Shown: positions 1 through 9,862 of the stretch, piece after piece
Layout of the letters: the number at the start of each line of letters is the position of its first letter
Numbering within the stretch: position 1 is the stretch's first letter
Translations under genes and position numbers: made by a program
The notes under the pieces: model-generated
Told to the model about the DNA's origin: nothing
Database searches by the model: none
The model's input: the letters and a program-made list of their open reading frames with translations, nothing else
Source of the DNA: Tetraselmis striata
Taxonomy: Eukaryota; Chlorophyta; Chlorodendrophyceae; Chlorodendrales; Chlorodendraceae
Direction of reading: 5' to 3'
DNA: 64,000 bases
Assembly: GCA_006384855.1 (NCBI GenBank)
Contig: VCJN01002783.1
Location: 1-64,000, forward strand

Positions 1-17
1 GGGGGGGGGGGGGGGGG

Positions 18-1698
18 TTACCTTTCGATTCTTGGACACCGCAAACGAAGGGCGCAACCCGCGTCCAAAGTTGCTGGGTATCGGGACTAAAGCCTGGCGC
101 CGGTCTTCCTGCTTCATAGCTCGGAATCCACTGTGGCCCTGCAAGGTGACAAATTTCCTCCAGAAGTCCCTTCCCAAGCCAAAAAAAAAACAGGTGGAAC
201 GGCGCGAGGGGGAAGAGGTTGACCATGCTGACATAGCCCAGGACCACATGCACATGGCACACGCCATGGCAGCCAGTGTTGTGCTTGGCCTCCGCCAGCC
301 GGGTTGTGTTGAACGCACGCCGGGCAAGGTGCGTGATTCACTGGACAAGTCACCGCCTTCATGGACGGTTACCAAGCGAGCATCCCCGTCCGCATCCACA
401 GGGGGGTGCTCCTGGGCAGCCGCCATAGCCTCCACAACCTGCCACGCCGACCGGGCGGGTGCGTGTGATTCCATACAACCGCAGTTGAGTGGTGCCACCC
501 GCACGTAGGCCGGGCCCACTCACCTCTGAACGCAGAAGGTCCACAATGTCACCGTCCTCGAAAACAGCGCGCCACTGGGTCGCCCCGCCGTAGTCCTCCA
601 ACACCCACTCGGTAACGACGCCGGTTATCACGCCGTAGTGCCATACTCCCCGGAACTTCTTGGCGATGACCTTCATGTAGAAGTCGCCGGGATCGCCTTT
701 CCGTATCACGCCCTCATCGGCAGCTTCCACGTCCGCCGGCGGCCACGCAGGCGCGTCGATGTCCATACCGTCTTCGCCAACGGGGTCCTCCCCCACACCC
801 ATCACATCGTCCTCCGAGACCGGCGCCGGCGGGCCGTTTCCGACGGTTGCAGCTACTCCTGCTGCCGCCCCTGCCGCTGCTGCTGCTACTGCTGCCGCCC
901 TGCTGCTGCTGCTTGTAATAAGGCGGCCTTGCGGTGCAACTTAGCCGCACGCTTCAACGAGTGGCTACAGTTCGGGTATTTCCGGAAGTGCCGCTCTCGC
1001 GCCGTCCTTTCACTACTGCCCGTCACGATGCCGTGGCAGTGCTTGCATGTGTACACGCCATTCTTCGGCACACTACTCGACATCCATCCCTCTCCCGGCA
1101 TGCCTGCTGCCGCGCGCGCGCGGGGGGGGAGGGGGGGGGGGGGGTTGAGAGTTGGGGTGGATGTAGCCCACCACCGGCAGGGAGCACAAATGCGAGTGCG
1201 CGGCTGTCCGCGCTTGGTTCAGCGGTGAGCGGCGGTGACCGTGAGGCGACCCCGTACTTCATGCGCGTGCTGGGGCGTTACACAATCATCAGCAGTTAGG
1301 GCGGCTGCATTAAAACGCGCACCTACGAACACCACCTAGCTACCGCCTACCACCTACCGTACCACCTACATCCGCCCACACCTCCGCCCGTCGTGCCGCA
1401 CATCGCCGCACACCGCCATCGGGGTCAGCGATGTGCAGCGATGTGCAGCGAGTACGTGCAGCCGCCTGTACTTAGCCCGGGTACTCCGCGTCGGCGGGCG
1501 ACACGCGAGCCCGCGTGCGCATATCAATTTGATGAAATTATGGAAACGAGAAATTCATATAGTACTTTACAGGTCGCGCGCGATAGTCGTCGCTACTGGG
1601 TATGAAATCCACGTCCCTCGTCCGTCCCGTATCGTCCCCATATGTCGTCGTTCGTCACCAGTAGGGCACATTTACGTCACATCTGAATCTCACAGTGC
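18..1698. repeat. Left arm of a ~1.7-kb inverted repeat
   Basis: This arm is the reverse complement of the right arm at 5285-6993, with scattered substitutions and small indels. The outer ends match: a G-tract at 1-17 faces a C-tract at 6993-7014. The inner ends also match: CACAGTGC at 1691-1698 faces GCACTGTG at 5285-5292. The arm carries a broken gene read outward on the minus strand and an internal G-tract near 1118-1143. The repeat may continue left of the window, because the window starts inside the G-tract. Confidence 0.92.
359..1101 (-). pseudogene. Zinc-finger/Tudor-like transposon gene, left-arm copy, broken
   Basis: Two reading frames on the minus strand together match the single gene of the right arm. 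The first (886-1101) encodes a start-proximal zinc-finger-like segment with a CKHC pair and a later C..H pair in NCSHSLKRAAK. The second (359-805) encodes a globular segment with the pattern WRAVFEDGDIVDLL, typical of Tudor-like or chromo-barrel modules in plant and algal proteins. The frames are separated by a shift within a repeat-rich linker. Unlike the right copy, this copy reads without interruption through the junction before GVIRKGDPGDF. The function is unknown; DNA or chromatin binding for an element-encoded protein is an inference. Confidence 0.6.
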
Positions 1699-1710
1699 AA
1701 GTACCGATTG

Positions 1711-3168
1711 AGCAAGACTGAGTGGGACTTCGTGGACAGCTGGTGCAAGGAGTTGTTGGCGGCTGGGGCGATCCGCAAGAGCCAATCTCCCTACAGCATC
1801 CCAGTAGTGTGTCCACCGAAGAAGGACGACGACGGCAACTGAACCGGGATCCGGGTGTGCTTGGACGCTCGCCCGTTGAACAGTGTCACTGAGTCGTGGG
1901 CAAATTGTATGCCCAAGACAGACGAGCTACTCAGTAAGGTCGCAGGCGCGCGCATGTACAACGGTTTTGACGCCAAGTCGGCGTTTCATCAGCTGCCCAT
2001 CGTAGAGGAGGACAGACACAATACTGCCTTTTGGGGCAGCGACCGGCAGTATGAGTGGTGCCGGATGGCGATGGGCTTCAAAAACGCCAGCCAAGCATGG
2101 CAGCGTGTCATGGATGAGGCCCTTGGCGATCTGCCGTTCGTGGCGGTTTACGCCGATGACATCTGTGTCTTTTCAGGCGCAGCCGAGATGAGCGACGCTG
2201 AGGTGTTTCAGCAGCACCTTCAGCATTTGGAGACGGTGTTTCGGAGGCTCGCAAAGGCGGGCATCAGACTGGCGCCCGGCAAGGGGCGCATGGCCGTGAG
2301 GCAGATTGCTTTCTTGGGCCATTGGGTCGACGGCGAAGGCGTATTCCCGCAACACTCGAAGGTGGAGGCTGTGGTGAAGATGCCGCCACCGACTGACGTT
2401 GCGGGGCTTCGGCGCTTCCTCGGCATGGTGGGCTACTACGGCAAGTTCATCGAGCAAGTTGCAGTCAAGCGCAAGCCGCTGACCAGGCTCACCGGCAAGG
2501 TGCCGTGGGAGTGGGGATCGGAGCAGCAACGAGCCTTCGAGCAGCTCAAGGCAGACATGGTTTCAGCTCCCGTGCTGAGAAATCCGGATTGGAGCCGCCC
2601 TTTCATCCTGCACACCGATTTCAGCGGAGCTGAATTGGGCGCGGTGCTGGCGCAGGAGGACGACGAAGGACATGAGTACGTGGTGGAGTTTGCGAGCCGC
2701 ACTTGCCAAGGCGCGGAGCCAAACTATGCCAGCTATGAGGGTGAGTGTCTTGCCATGTTGTATGGCATGGACAAGTCCAGATACTATCTGTTTGGCAGGC
2801 AATTTGCGGTGGTGACGGATCATCGGCCTTTGGAATGGCTGATGAACACCGCTCAGCTTCGTGGGAAGTTGGCGCGGTGGGCGATGAGGCTCAGCGAGTA
2901 CGACTTCGTGGTTCGCTATCGGAAGGGCGTTCACCACGTCAACGCAGATTGTCTGAGTCGGGGGCCTGTGGAGGGCGACCCAACGGAGCTGGATGGGCGC
3001 GGTGAGTTTTCACCGGAGGGCATCGTGCGACATGCGGCAGCTTTTGCTGCGCAACGGCTCAGAGCAGCCGGCAGCCGGAGCTGTCAGCGTGGGCACGACG
3101 CCGCGTGCCGCACACCGCCCATGAGGGCGCGGCCGACGGCGACTTGGTGGCGGTTACCGGCGAGCTGA
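1711..3168 (+). pseudogene. Ty3/gypsy-like reverse transcriptase and RNase H remnant
   Basis: The frame shows the reverse transcriptase order: IPVVCPPKK, then VCLDARPLN, FDAKSAFHQLPI, and the catalytic YADD box (FVAVYADDICVF, about 2146-2181). It continues through FLGMVGYYGKFI into an RNase H domain with ILHTDFSG and TDHRPLEWLM. These are diagnostic of Ty3/gypsy pol. The copy is decayed. A TGA interrupts the frame near 1840, just before the LDARPLN block. A second TGA closes it at 3166-3168, and a TAA near 3294 blocks the link to the integrase frame. No gag or protease precedes it: the homology starts abruptly about 12 bases after the left arm ends. It cannot be an active polymerase as it stands. 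Confidence 0.9.
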
Positions 3169-3347
3169 CGGCGGGACCGCGGAGAGGCGATCCGTGGATG
3201 GACGCGGAAGCGATGGCGGAGCTGCATGCGGGCAGCGTCAACATGCCGCAACCTTATGCCCGCTATACATGGAGAAACAATATCTTGTGGTATTAACACA
3301 AGGACGGCACGCACCGCGAGGTACCGCCACCCAGTGAGCGAGACACC

Positions 3348-5306
3348 GTGATTATGGATGTGCATGTCAAGCTGGGCCATTTGGGGCGGGATCGGCTGCG
3401 CAGTGTTATCGCCGCTTCATATTCCTGGCCGAGGATGGTGGAAGATGTAGCCCGAGTCAAGAAGGCGTGTCCGGACTGCGATCGGCTGCAACATCGACCC
3501 GGCGGCACCAGCGGCCGCCAAAAGGCAGCCTCACCGCTGGACATGCAGCCGCTGCCGCACTTCGGCATGTTCTACCGCTGGCACTTGGACTTGGCGGGGC
3601 CTTTTGAGGCCACCCGCAGTCGCAACGTCTGGGTGTTGGTGATGGTGATGGTGGAAGCGGCGAGCAAGTGGGTGGAGTTTGTGCCGCTGCGCACCAAGGA
3701 GGCAGCCAACATACGACAAGCCTTTCAGGAGAGAGTGCCGGCGCGTTTCGCGGCGCCCGGCGAGGTGTGTACCGACTGCGGTACTACCGAGTTCAGCGGC
3801 GAGTTCCACGAACTTCTCGTGGAGCATGACATCGATCATCCGAAGCCGCTGCCCTACCATCCGCAGCCCAATGGGTTGGCGGAAGGGATGGTGAAAACAG
3901 TCAAGGAGGCACTGATGCGCTATGTGGTTCAGCCCGGCAAGCGCGTCGTGTGGGACACTTTTCTGCCTTCCATCGAGCTGGGCTACCGGTGCAGCAAGCA
4001 AGCCAGCACCAGGTACAACCCATACGAGTTGGTGTACGGCAGGGCGCCCGTGTTTCCCGCGCAGGCGAGAGCGCTCTTTGAGGAGAGCGCCGTGGACTTC
4101 AACAGCCCGCTGGGCATGTGGGAGCTGATGACAGTGCGCGCGGAGCGTTTGGCGCTCATGGTGCCGACGGCGATGCACAACGTGGAGGCGGCACAACATC
4201 GTGAAGTGATGCGCTATCGCAGGAGGCGCGCGGGGTTGGTGGCGCCCGGAGTGCAGCGCTTCATCCCCGGCGACTTCGTCTACGTGCAACAGCGGCAGCA
4301 AGACGCTCTCGATCCACGAGTGCGACCGGCTGTCTACAAGGTTTACGAGGTCAACGACAACGGAGTGGTGGTCATCCAAGGAGCTGACGGCGACACGGCG
4401 CGCGTGCACGTTGAGGAGCTGGCACGGTGCGCCGTTCCATACGTGGTGTTGCCGGCAGAATTTGAAGACCCAAATATGGCGTGCGAGGAGTGCGACGGGC
4501 GCGTCAGCACCCAGCGCAACCCGATCATCATCTGCGAAGACTGTGAACGAGGCTGGCACAAGTTGTGTCATCAGCCACCTGTGGCACGTGTGCCGCGAGG
4601 GGCATGGCGGTGTGCGGAGTGCAGCGCTGATGACGCAGCGTTGCCGGCACCGTGGACATCGGTGGCTTTAGCCGCCACAACAATCAGTGACAACGAAAAC
4701 AGCGACGAGGAGATTCAAGACCCTGCCCCGCCTTCGCAGCCGACAAAAGCGGCGGTGGCAGCAAGACTGAACTGGGGCATGCCTGGCGCCTGGCACCCAT
4801 CAACTGTGACAAGAACGATGAACAACCTTCAAGCACCCAATGACTATCTACCGGCGATCAGTAACCAAGTGAGCGAGTACGCTGCGCTAGCCAACGTGAT
4901 CAGCTGGCGCGGCCGAGTAATCTTTGATCCGTGGGCGGGACATGGCAGCACCGCTGAGGCCTTGCGGCCGTGCGGCGCGACAGTGATCAACAACGACTTC
5001 AATCCGATGTACCAAACTGAGATGTGCGAGGACGAGCTGGAGTCCTTTGTGTACCAATGCGCTCGCGATGTAACGGCGACCGTGGCGACGACGACGATGA
5101 CGACGATGACGGCACAGTCGCGGTTAGAGGCCCCTTTCGTAGTGGTGACCTCCCCGTGGTTCCAACTACTTGGTCTGACGCTGCCAATCATGGCGTCATG
5201 CGCGGACATCCTTTTCGTGCAAGTACCGATCTTCTACATCGCGCATGGACCTTCCCCACGCGTGCAGTGGCTACGGCATCTAGCGCACTGTGAGATTCAG
5301 ATGTGA
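3348..5306 (+). CDS. Retroelement integrase with PHD finger and methyltransferase-like tail
   Basis: This 652-residue frame is intact. Residues 6-44 form an H2C2 zinc-binding integrase N-terminus (H6, H11, C41, C44). The catalytic core follows with D81 (HLDLAGPF), D143 (VCTDCG) and E179 (NGLAEGMV); the 35 residues between D143 and E179 give the canonical DD35E spacing. A chromatin-reader type PHD finger lies at about 379-427 (CEEC...CEDCERGWHKLC...WRCAEC). The C-terminal 180 residues contain DPWAGHGS, NNDFNP and VVTSPWF, resembling motifs I, II and IV of SAM-dependent DNA methyltransferases, with SPWF in place of SPPY. The upstream frame is cut off from the RT by stops. Homology just upstream of the first ATG (DGTHREVPPP) suggests this ATG is only the first intact start after decay. 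The integrase and PHD calls are firm; the methyltransferase role is an inference. Confidence 0.88.
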   Translation: MIMDVHVKLGHLGRDRLRSVIAASYSWPRMVEDVARVKKACPDCDRLQHRPGGTSGRQKAASPLDMQPLPHFGMFYRWHLDLAGPFEATRSRNVWVLVMVMVEAASKWVEFVPLRTKEAANIRQAFQERVPARFAAPGEVCTDCGTTEFSGEFHELLVEHDIDHPKPLPYHPQPNGLAEGMVKTVKEALMRYVVQPGKRVVWDTFLPSIELGYRCSKQASTRYNPYELVYGRAPVFPAQARALFEESAVDFNSPLGMWELMTVRAERLALMVPTAMHNVEAAQHREVMRYRRRRAGLVAPGVQRFIPGDFVYVQQRQQDALDPRVRPAVYKVYEVNDNGVVVIQGADGDTARVHVEELARCAVPYVVLPAEFEDPNMACEECDGRVSTQRNPIIICEDCERGWHKLCHQPPVARVPRGAWRCAECSADDAALPAPWTSVALAATTISDNENSDEEIQDPAPPSQPTKAAVAARLNWGMPGAWHPSTVTRTMNNLQAPNDYLPAISNQVSEYAALANVISWRGRVIFDPWAGHGSTAEALRPCGATVINNDFNPMYQTEMCEDELESFVYQCARDVTATVATTTMTTMTAQSRLEAPFVVVTSPWFQLLGLTLPIMASCADILFVQVPIFYIAHGPSPRVQWLRHLAHCEIQM

Positions 5307-6993
5307 CGTAAATGTGCCCTACTGGTGACGAACGACGACATACGGGGACGATACGGGACGGACGAGGGACGTGGATTTCATACCCAGGAGCGACGACTAT
5401 CGCGTGCGACCTGTAAAGTACTATATGAATTTCTCGTTTCCATAATTTCATCAAATTGATATGCGCACGCGGGCTCGCGTGTCGCCCGCCGACGCGGAGC
5501 ACCCGGGCTAAGTACAGGCGGATGTACGCACTCATTGCACATCGCCGCACATCGCTGACCGCACATCGCTGACCGCTGACCCCGCGGTGTGCGGCGATGT
5601 GCGGCACGACGGGCGGAGGTGTGGGCGGATGTAGGTGGTACGGTAGGTGGTAGGCGGTAGGTGGTGTTCGTAGGTGCGCGTTTTAATGCAGCCGCCCTAA
5701 CCGCTGATGATTGTGTAACGCCCCAGCACGCGCATGAAGTACGGGGTCGCCTCACGGTCACCGCCGCTCACCGTTGAATCAAGCGCGGACAGCCGCGCAC
5801 TCGCATCTGTGTTGCCTGCCGGTGGTGGGTTACATCCACCCCAACTCTCAACCCCCCCCCCCCCCCCCCCCCCCCCGCCCCCCGCGCGCGGCAGCAGGCA
5901 TGCCGGCAAAGGGATGGATAGCGAGTGTGTCGAAGGATGGCGTGTACTCATGCAAGCACTGCCGGGGCAACGTGACGGGCACATGTGATAAGATGGCGCG
6001 AGAGCGGCACTTCCTAAAATTCCCGAACTGTAGCCACTCGTTGAAGCGTGCGGCTAAGTTGCGCCGCAAGGCCGCCTTATCACAAGCAGCAGCAGCAGGG
6101 GCGGCAGCAGCAGCAGCAACAACAGGGGCGGCAGCAGGAGTAGCTGCAGCCGTCGGAAACGGCCCGCCGGCCCCGGTCTCGGACGACGGCGGCTCGAAGG
6201 TGGACGATGTGATGGGCGTGGGGGAGGACCCCGTTGGCAAAGACGGTATGGACATCGACGCGCCTGCGTGGCCGCCGGCGGGCGTCGAACCCGCGATGAG
6301 GGCGTGATATGGAAAGGCGATCCCGGCGACTTCTACATGAAGGTCATCGCCAAGAAGATCCGGGGAGTATGGCACTACGGCGTGATAACCGGCGTCGTTA
6401 CCGAGTGGGTGTTGGAGGATTACGGCGGGGCGACCCAGTGGCGCGCTGTTTTCGAGGACGGTGACATTGTGGACCTTCTGCGTTCAGAGGTGAGTGGGCC
6501 CGGCCTGCGTGCGGGTGGCACCACTCAACTGCGGTTGTATGGAATCACACGCACCCGCCCGGTCGGCGTGGCAGGTTGTGGAGGCTATGGCGGCTGCCTA
6601 GGAGCACCCCCCTGTGGATGCGGACGGGGATGCTCGCTTGGTAACCGTCCATGAAGGCGATGACTTGTCCAGTGAATCACGCACCTTGCCCGGCGTGCGT
6701 TCAACACAACCTGGCTGGCGGAGGCCAAGCAGAACACTGGCTGCCATGGCGTGTGCCATGTGCATGTGGTCCTGGGCTATGTCAGCATGGTCAACCTCTT
6801 CCCCCTCGCGCCGTTCCACCTGTTTTTTTTTGGCTTGGGAAGGGACTTCTGGAGGAAATTTGTCACCTTGCAGGGCCACATTGGATTCCGAGCTATGAAG
6901 CAGGAAGACCGGCGCCAGGCTTTAGTCCCGATACCCAGCAACTTTGAACGCGGGTTGCGCCCTTCGTTTGCAGTGTCCAAGAATCGAAAGGTA
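5285..6993. repeat. Right arm of the ~1.7-kb inverted repeat
   Basis: This arm is the inverted partner of 18-1698. Its outer end abuts a C-tract (6993-7014) followed by a short GGGCGT tandem (about 7014-7037). The final codons of the upstream integrase reading frame (stop at 5304-5306) already lie inside the arm, so arm and pol region share sequence at the boundary. The arm has its own gene copy on the plus strand (5900-6654). Divergence between the arms shows up as different frameshifts in the two gene copies. Confidence 0.92.
5900..6654 (+). pseudogene. Zinc-finger/Tudor-like transposon gene, right-arm copy, frameshifted
   Basis: Translation from the ATG at 5900 (MPAKGWIASVSKDG) gives a CKHC...NCSH zinc-finger-like block, a basic stretch (LKRAAKLRRKAAL) and a long Ala/Gln-type low-complexity linker encoded by GCA/GCAGCAG repeats. 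The frame ends at about 6307. The Tudor-like segment (WRAVFEDGDIVDLLRSEV) follows in another frame to 6654. Compared with the left arm, one base is missing between about 6285 and 6300, which explains the shift. The gene is transcribed outward, in the same direction as pol. No catalytic motif is visible. It could be an accessory, gag-like or DNA-binding protein of the element. Confidence 0.6.
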
Positions 6994-7035
6994 ACCCCCC
7001 CCCCCCCCCCCCCCGGGCGTGGGCGTGGGCGTGGG

Positions 7036-7628
7036 CGTGACGGCATTCCCCTCCATGACTGCAGGGTCAGGCAAGGTGACGGTGCAGTCCGGCTGGGTCA
7101 TGGAGGACTGCTTGCACCACATAGAAACGTTTTCCATTCTTAACGCCGGTCCGCTGCTCGAGGAGGCCCGGGTGAAGGCGATCATGACCGAGAAGGAGCT
7201 TCGCGTCCCCAGGCGGTGCTTGGGCACATGTACAAGCGCATGCAAGGAGCTGCGTGGTTCGTCACGCGGTGGGGGTTGCAGAATGTGGTGACGGAGGAGG
7301 ACGGCCCCGAGCGCAAGGCGCAGGTGGACGCGCTCACCAGGGAGGGGAGGACTCGATACCCAGCGCGGCGCCAAGGCGCGGCGGCCGGGGCAGCGCGGCG
7401 CCAAGGCGCGGCGGCCGGGGCAGCGCGGCGCCAAGGCGCGGCGGCCGGGGCAGCGCGGCGCCAAGACAGCGCATACAACGGAATCGGCGGAAAGGGATGC
7501 ATTACAAGCTGTGGACGGCAGCCGCTGAAAACTATGCGGTCATGCCGCAACAACTCCAGCACTGGCTTCTGGATACCTCTGATCTGGCTGACGGCGGCGG
7601 GCTGCGGGATGCAGGGCCGCATGACTGA
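7036..7628 (+). pseudogene. Transposon-like coding fragments beyond the right arm
   Basis: Fragments such as GWVMEDCLHHIETFSILNAG and RWGLQNVVTEEDGPERKAQV appear in different plus frames and have a protein-like composition, but no family was recognised. They are split by frameshifts and by a 30-bp tandem array (7361-7465) reading AARRQGAAAG. The last piece (HYKLWTAAAENYAVMPQQLQ) ends at 7628. They are probably decayed continuation of the neighbouring element or a separate one. Confidence 0.25.
7361..7465. repeat. 30-bp tandem repeat, about 3.5 copies
   Basis: Perfect 30-base units start at 7361, 7391 and 7421, with a partial unit from 7451. Each contains GGCGCCAAGGCGCGGCGG. The unit length is a multiple of three, so the reading frame is kept through the array. 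Confidence 0.9.
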
Positions 7629-8071
7629 GGTGGCGGTCCTGGTGAGCCCGGAGAGTCTGCATGCGGCGGAGGCGGCGCAGCCGCATAGGCACTAGACAAT
7701 GCTCTGAAGCGAGCCCCAATTGTCTGCCCAGCGCCTGCCCCAATGTAACGCACCAGCTTGGCAGCAATTGGCAGCTCTTTTGCCCCCCCTCCACCCCACA
7801 GACACACTACCAATACCAGTTTCTCATCCCGGCGGGCAGTTGATGCGTATACCCAGGCTTGTGCGTACGCGGTGCGGGGGGGGGGGGGGGGGGGGGGGAA
7901 TCACTATAGCTAAGCTAGTGATGTGAGATATGAGTGCAGCAACAAATATTGTGCAAGATATAATACGATGGCATGCAAGCGGGTCCCCGCTCTTCCACAA
8001 TCATTGGCCATGCTCCCTCTTGCCCCGCCCCCGGTGCCCTTTAGCTGCTCTCAGCATCCCGAGTGGGATGG

Positions 8072-8588
8072 GCGGGGCAGCGGTTGCTACCGAGTGAGGC
8101 GTAGCATCGTTTGCAGTAGCAACGCAGCCTTTCCGGTGTGACGCCGCCTGGATGTAACCCAGCAGTACGCGCAAAGTGCAAGTGCAAGCTGCTGATGGCG
8201 GGGATCCCGCGCGGGGGGGGGGGGGGGGGGGGGGCAGCGGCTGTGGGATAGGCGCGGCAGCGGTTGCTACAGAGTGAGGCGTCGCATCGTTTGCAGTAGC
8301 AACGCAGCCTTTCCGGTTGCATAGTGTGACGCCGCCTGGATGTAACCCAGCAGTACGCGCAAAGTGCAAGTGCAAGCTGCTGGTGGCGTGGATCCACGCG
8401 AGGTCGCAGGACGGTGCGCGAGGGGGGGGGGGGGGGGGGGGGGGGCAGCGGCTGTGGGATAGGCGGGGCGGCGGTTGCTACCGAGTGAGGCGTAGCATCG
8501 TTTGCAGTAGCAACGCAGCCTTTCCGGTTGCATAGTGTGACACCGCTTGGATGTAACCCAGCAGTACGCGCAAAGTGCAAGTGTTACA
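8072..8588. repeat. Three tandem copies of a ~180-211-bp repeat with G-tracts
   Basis: The marker CGGTTGCTAC recurs at 8081, 8261 and 8472, giving periods of 180 and 211 bases. Each unit continues through GTTTGCAGTAGCAACGCAGC and CAGTACGCGCAAAGTGCAAG. Units are separated by G-tracts (8214-8234 and 8421-8445) of different length, so period variation comes mostly from the homopolymers. Confidence 0.9.
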
Positions 8589-8625
8589 CGTCCGTGTGCC
8601 CCACCCAATGACATTCCGCCCGACC

Positions 8626-9432
8626 TCACTGACGGCATGTCTCGCTCTCCTTCAGCTCCTGGGCCGTCCGCCGCCTCACCCTGCGCACCCTACCAGCCGC
8701 GCGTGCCTTCTCGGAAGCCTCACACACGGCGGCGCGAGTCGCGTCGTGGAACGCGTCCCTGACATGTCGGAACTCCGCCCTCACCGTGGCCGTGGTCGGG
8801 CAGGGGACTGCCCGCTGATGGGTCGCCATGCATGGGTACTTGGGGCCGCACAAAGCCGGGGTGCCGTCGCAGCAACACTCCCAGTCCGTCCGTTGGCCGC
8901 CGTCCACGCATGACGGGCGTCCGGCCAGGACACGCACATGATAGTGCATGTGGCCGCCTCCCGCCACTGCTCGTAGTGCTCCGGTCAACATGGCGACGAG
9001 CAAGTCGGCATGTCCCGCAGGTGGCTGCGGGGCGGGCGGCGCAAGCGCAGCCTCGCTCGCCTCGACAACCCCCTCAGCCCGATCAGTCGCCTCGACCACG
9101 GCCTCCTCCGCCTCCTGACGCGGCGCACCAGGCGCATCATCGTCGCCTGGCAGGGCGCCCCCCCCCGCAACGGCGCCGTCGGCGGTGGCCGACGCCGTCG
9201 TGGCGGGGTGTTGTGAGGAGGTGGCCCTAGACATAGGTGGGGCCGGCACCGCCATGTGTTGCTCCACATGCGGTGCGGTTCCTGACGCGACAGCTCCGTC
9301 GCACCAGTACCGGCGCCGGCACCCCACGCCTGCTGGGCTTACCACCAACCGGCATGTTTCCTTTGGGAGGCGGTTCATCCGCGTCGGAGGTGAGCGGCGG
9401 TGCCTGTGTGGGTGTGGATACTGCCCGGCCAT
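8626..9432 (-). CDS. Hypothetical protein, Cys-rich C-terminal half
   Basis: An open frame of 268 codons on the minus strand. The middle is rich in Ala and Glu (EAEEAVVEATDRAEGVVEAS). The C-terminal half has a Cys/His-rich stretch (WECCCDGTPALCGPKYPC) followed by a charged helix-like region (VRAEFRHVRDAF) and a basic end. It was not recognised as a known family. It lies among transposon debris and GC-rich repeats, so both an element-encoded protein and a chance open frame are possible. An overlapping plus-strand frame (9185-9862) looks less protein-like. Confidence 0.25.
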   Translation of the reverse strand: MAGQYPHPHRHRRSPPTRMNRLPKETCRLVVSPAGVGCRRRYWCDGAVASGTAPHVEQHMAVPAPPMSRATSSQHPATTASATADGAVAGGGALPGDDDAPGAPRQEAEEAVVEATDRAEGVVEASEAALAPPAPQPPAGHADLLVAMLTGALRAVAGGGHMHYHVRVLAGRPSCVDGGQRTDWECCCDGTPALCGPKYPCMATHQRAVPCPTTATVRAEFRHVRDAFHDATRAAVCEASEKARAAGRVRRVRRRTAQELKESETCRQ

Positions 9433-9862
9433 TAGGGCTCCCGCCGCCTGCCGCTCCGCCGACCCACGCCGCGACGTGTGCTGCGCCCCGCATAGTCGCC
9501 TCGAATATAATATACATGACGCGGGGACGGGGGGGGGGGGGGGGATTCGTGCGTTTCGTATGTCGGCGGAAAGGCGTGCGAAGCTGCGGCTGGCGAAGGT
9601 GGTGGAAGTAAGCGTGGCGGCGTCGGCGGCGTATTACCGTGCGTGCATGCGTGCGCAACCCCGCGGCAGCAAGCGCCGGACTCGGCGTGTGCCGGCGGCA
9701 GAGCTGCGAAGCCATGGACACGGTACGGGATGCCAAGTCTGGCTAAGCAACTGCCGAGGCTGGCGGCTTAACCCCCATGTCCGGCGGTTGAGGGACGGAA
9801 AGTGCGTAGAAGTTGATCGGGAAAGCGGGCATATAAGCTTGGCTGTGCTAGGTTCCTATTAA

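Noticed and set aside
1..7013. DIRS-type retroelement (inverted termini)
   Set aside because: The recombinase is a DD35E integrase with an H2C2 domain; no tyrosine recombinase motif is seen.
8041..8580. Long minus frame rich in Pro (179 codons)
   Set aside because: It is generated by the tandem repeat and by C-tracts translating as poly-Pro.
9185..9862. 225-codon plus frame
   Set aside because: It overlaps the more protein-like minus frame, is interrupted by a G-tract and has low-complexity Cys/Arg composition.
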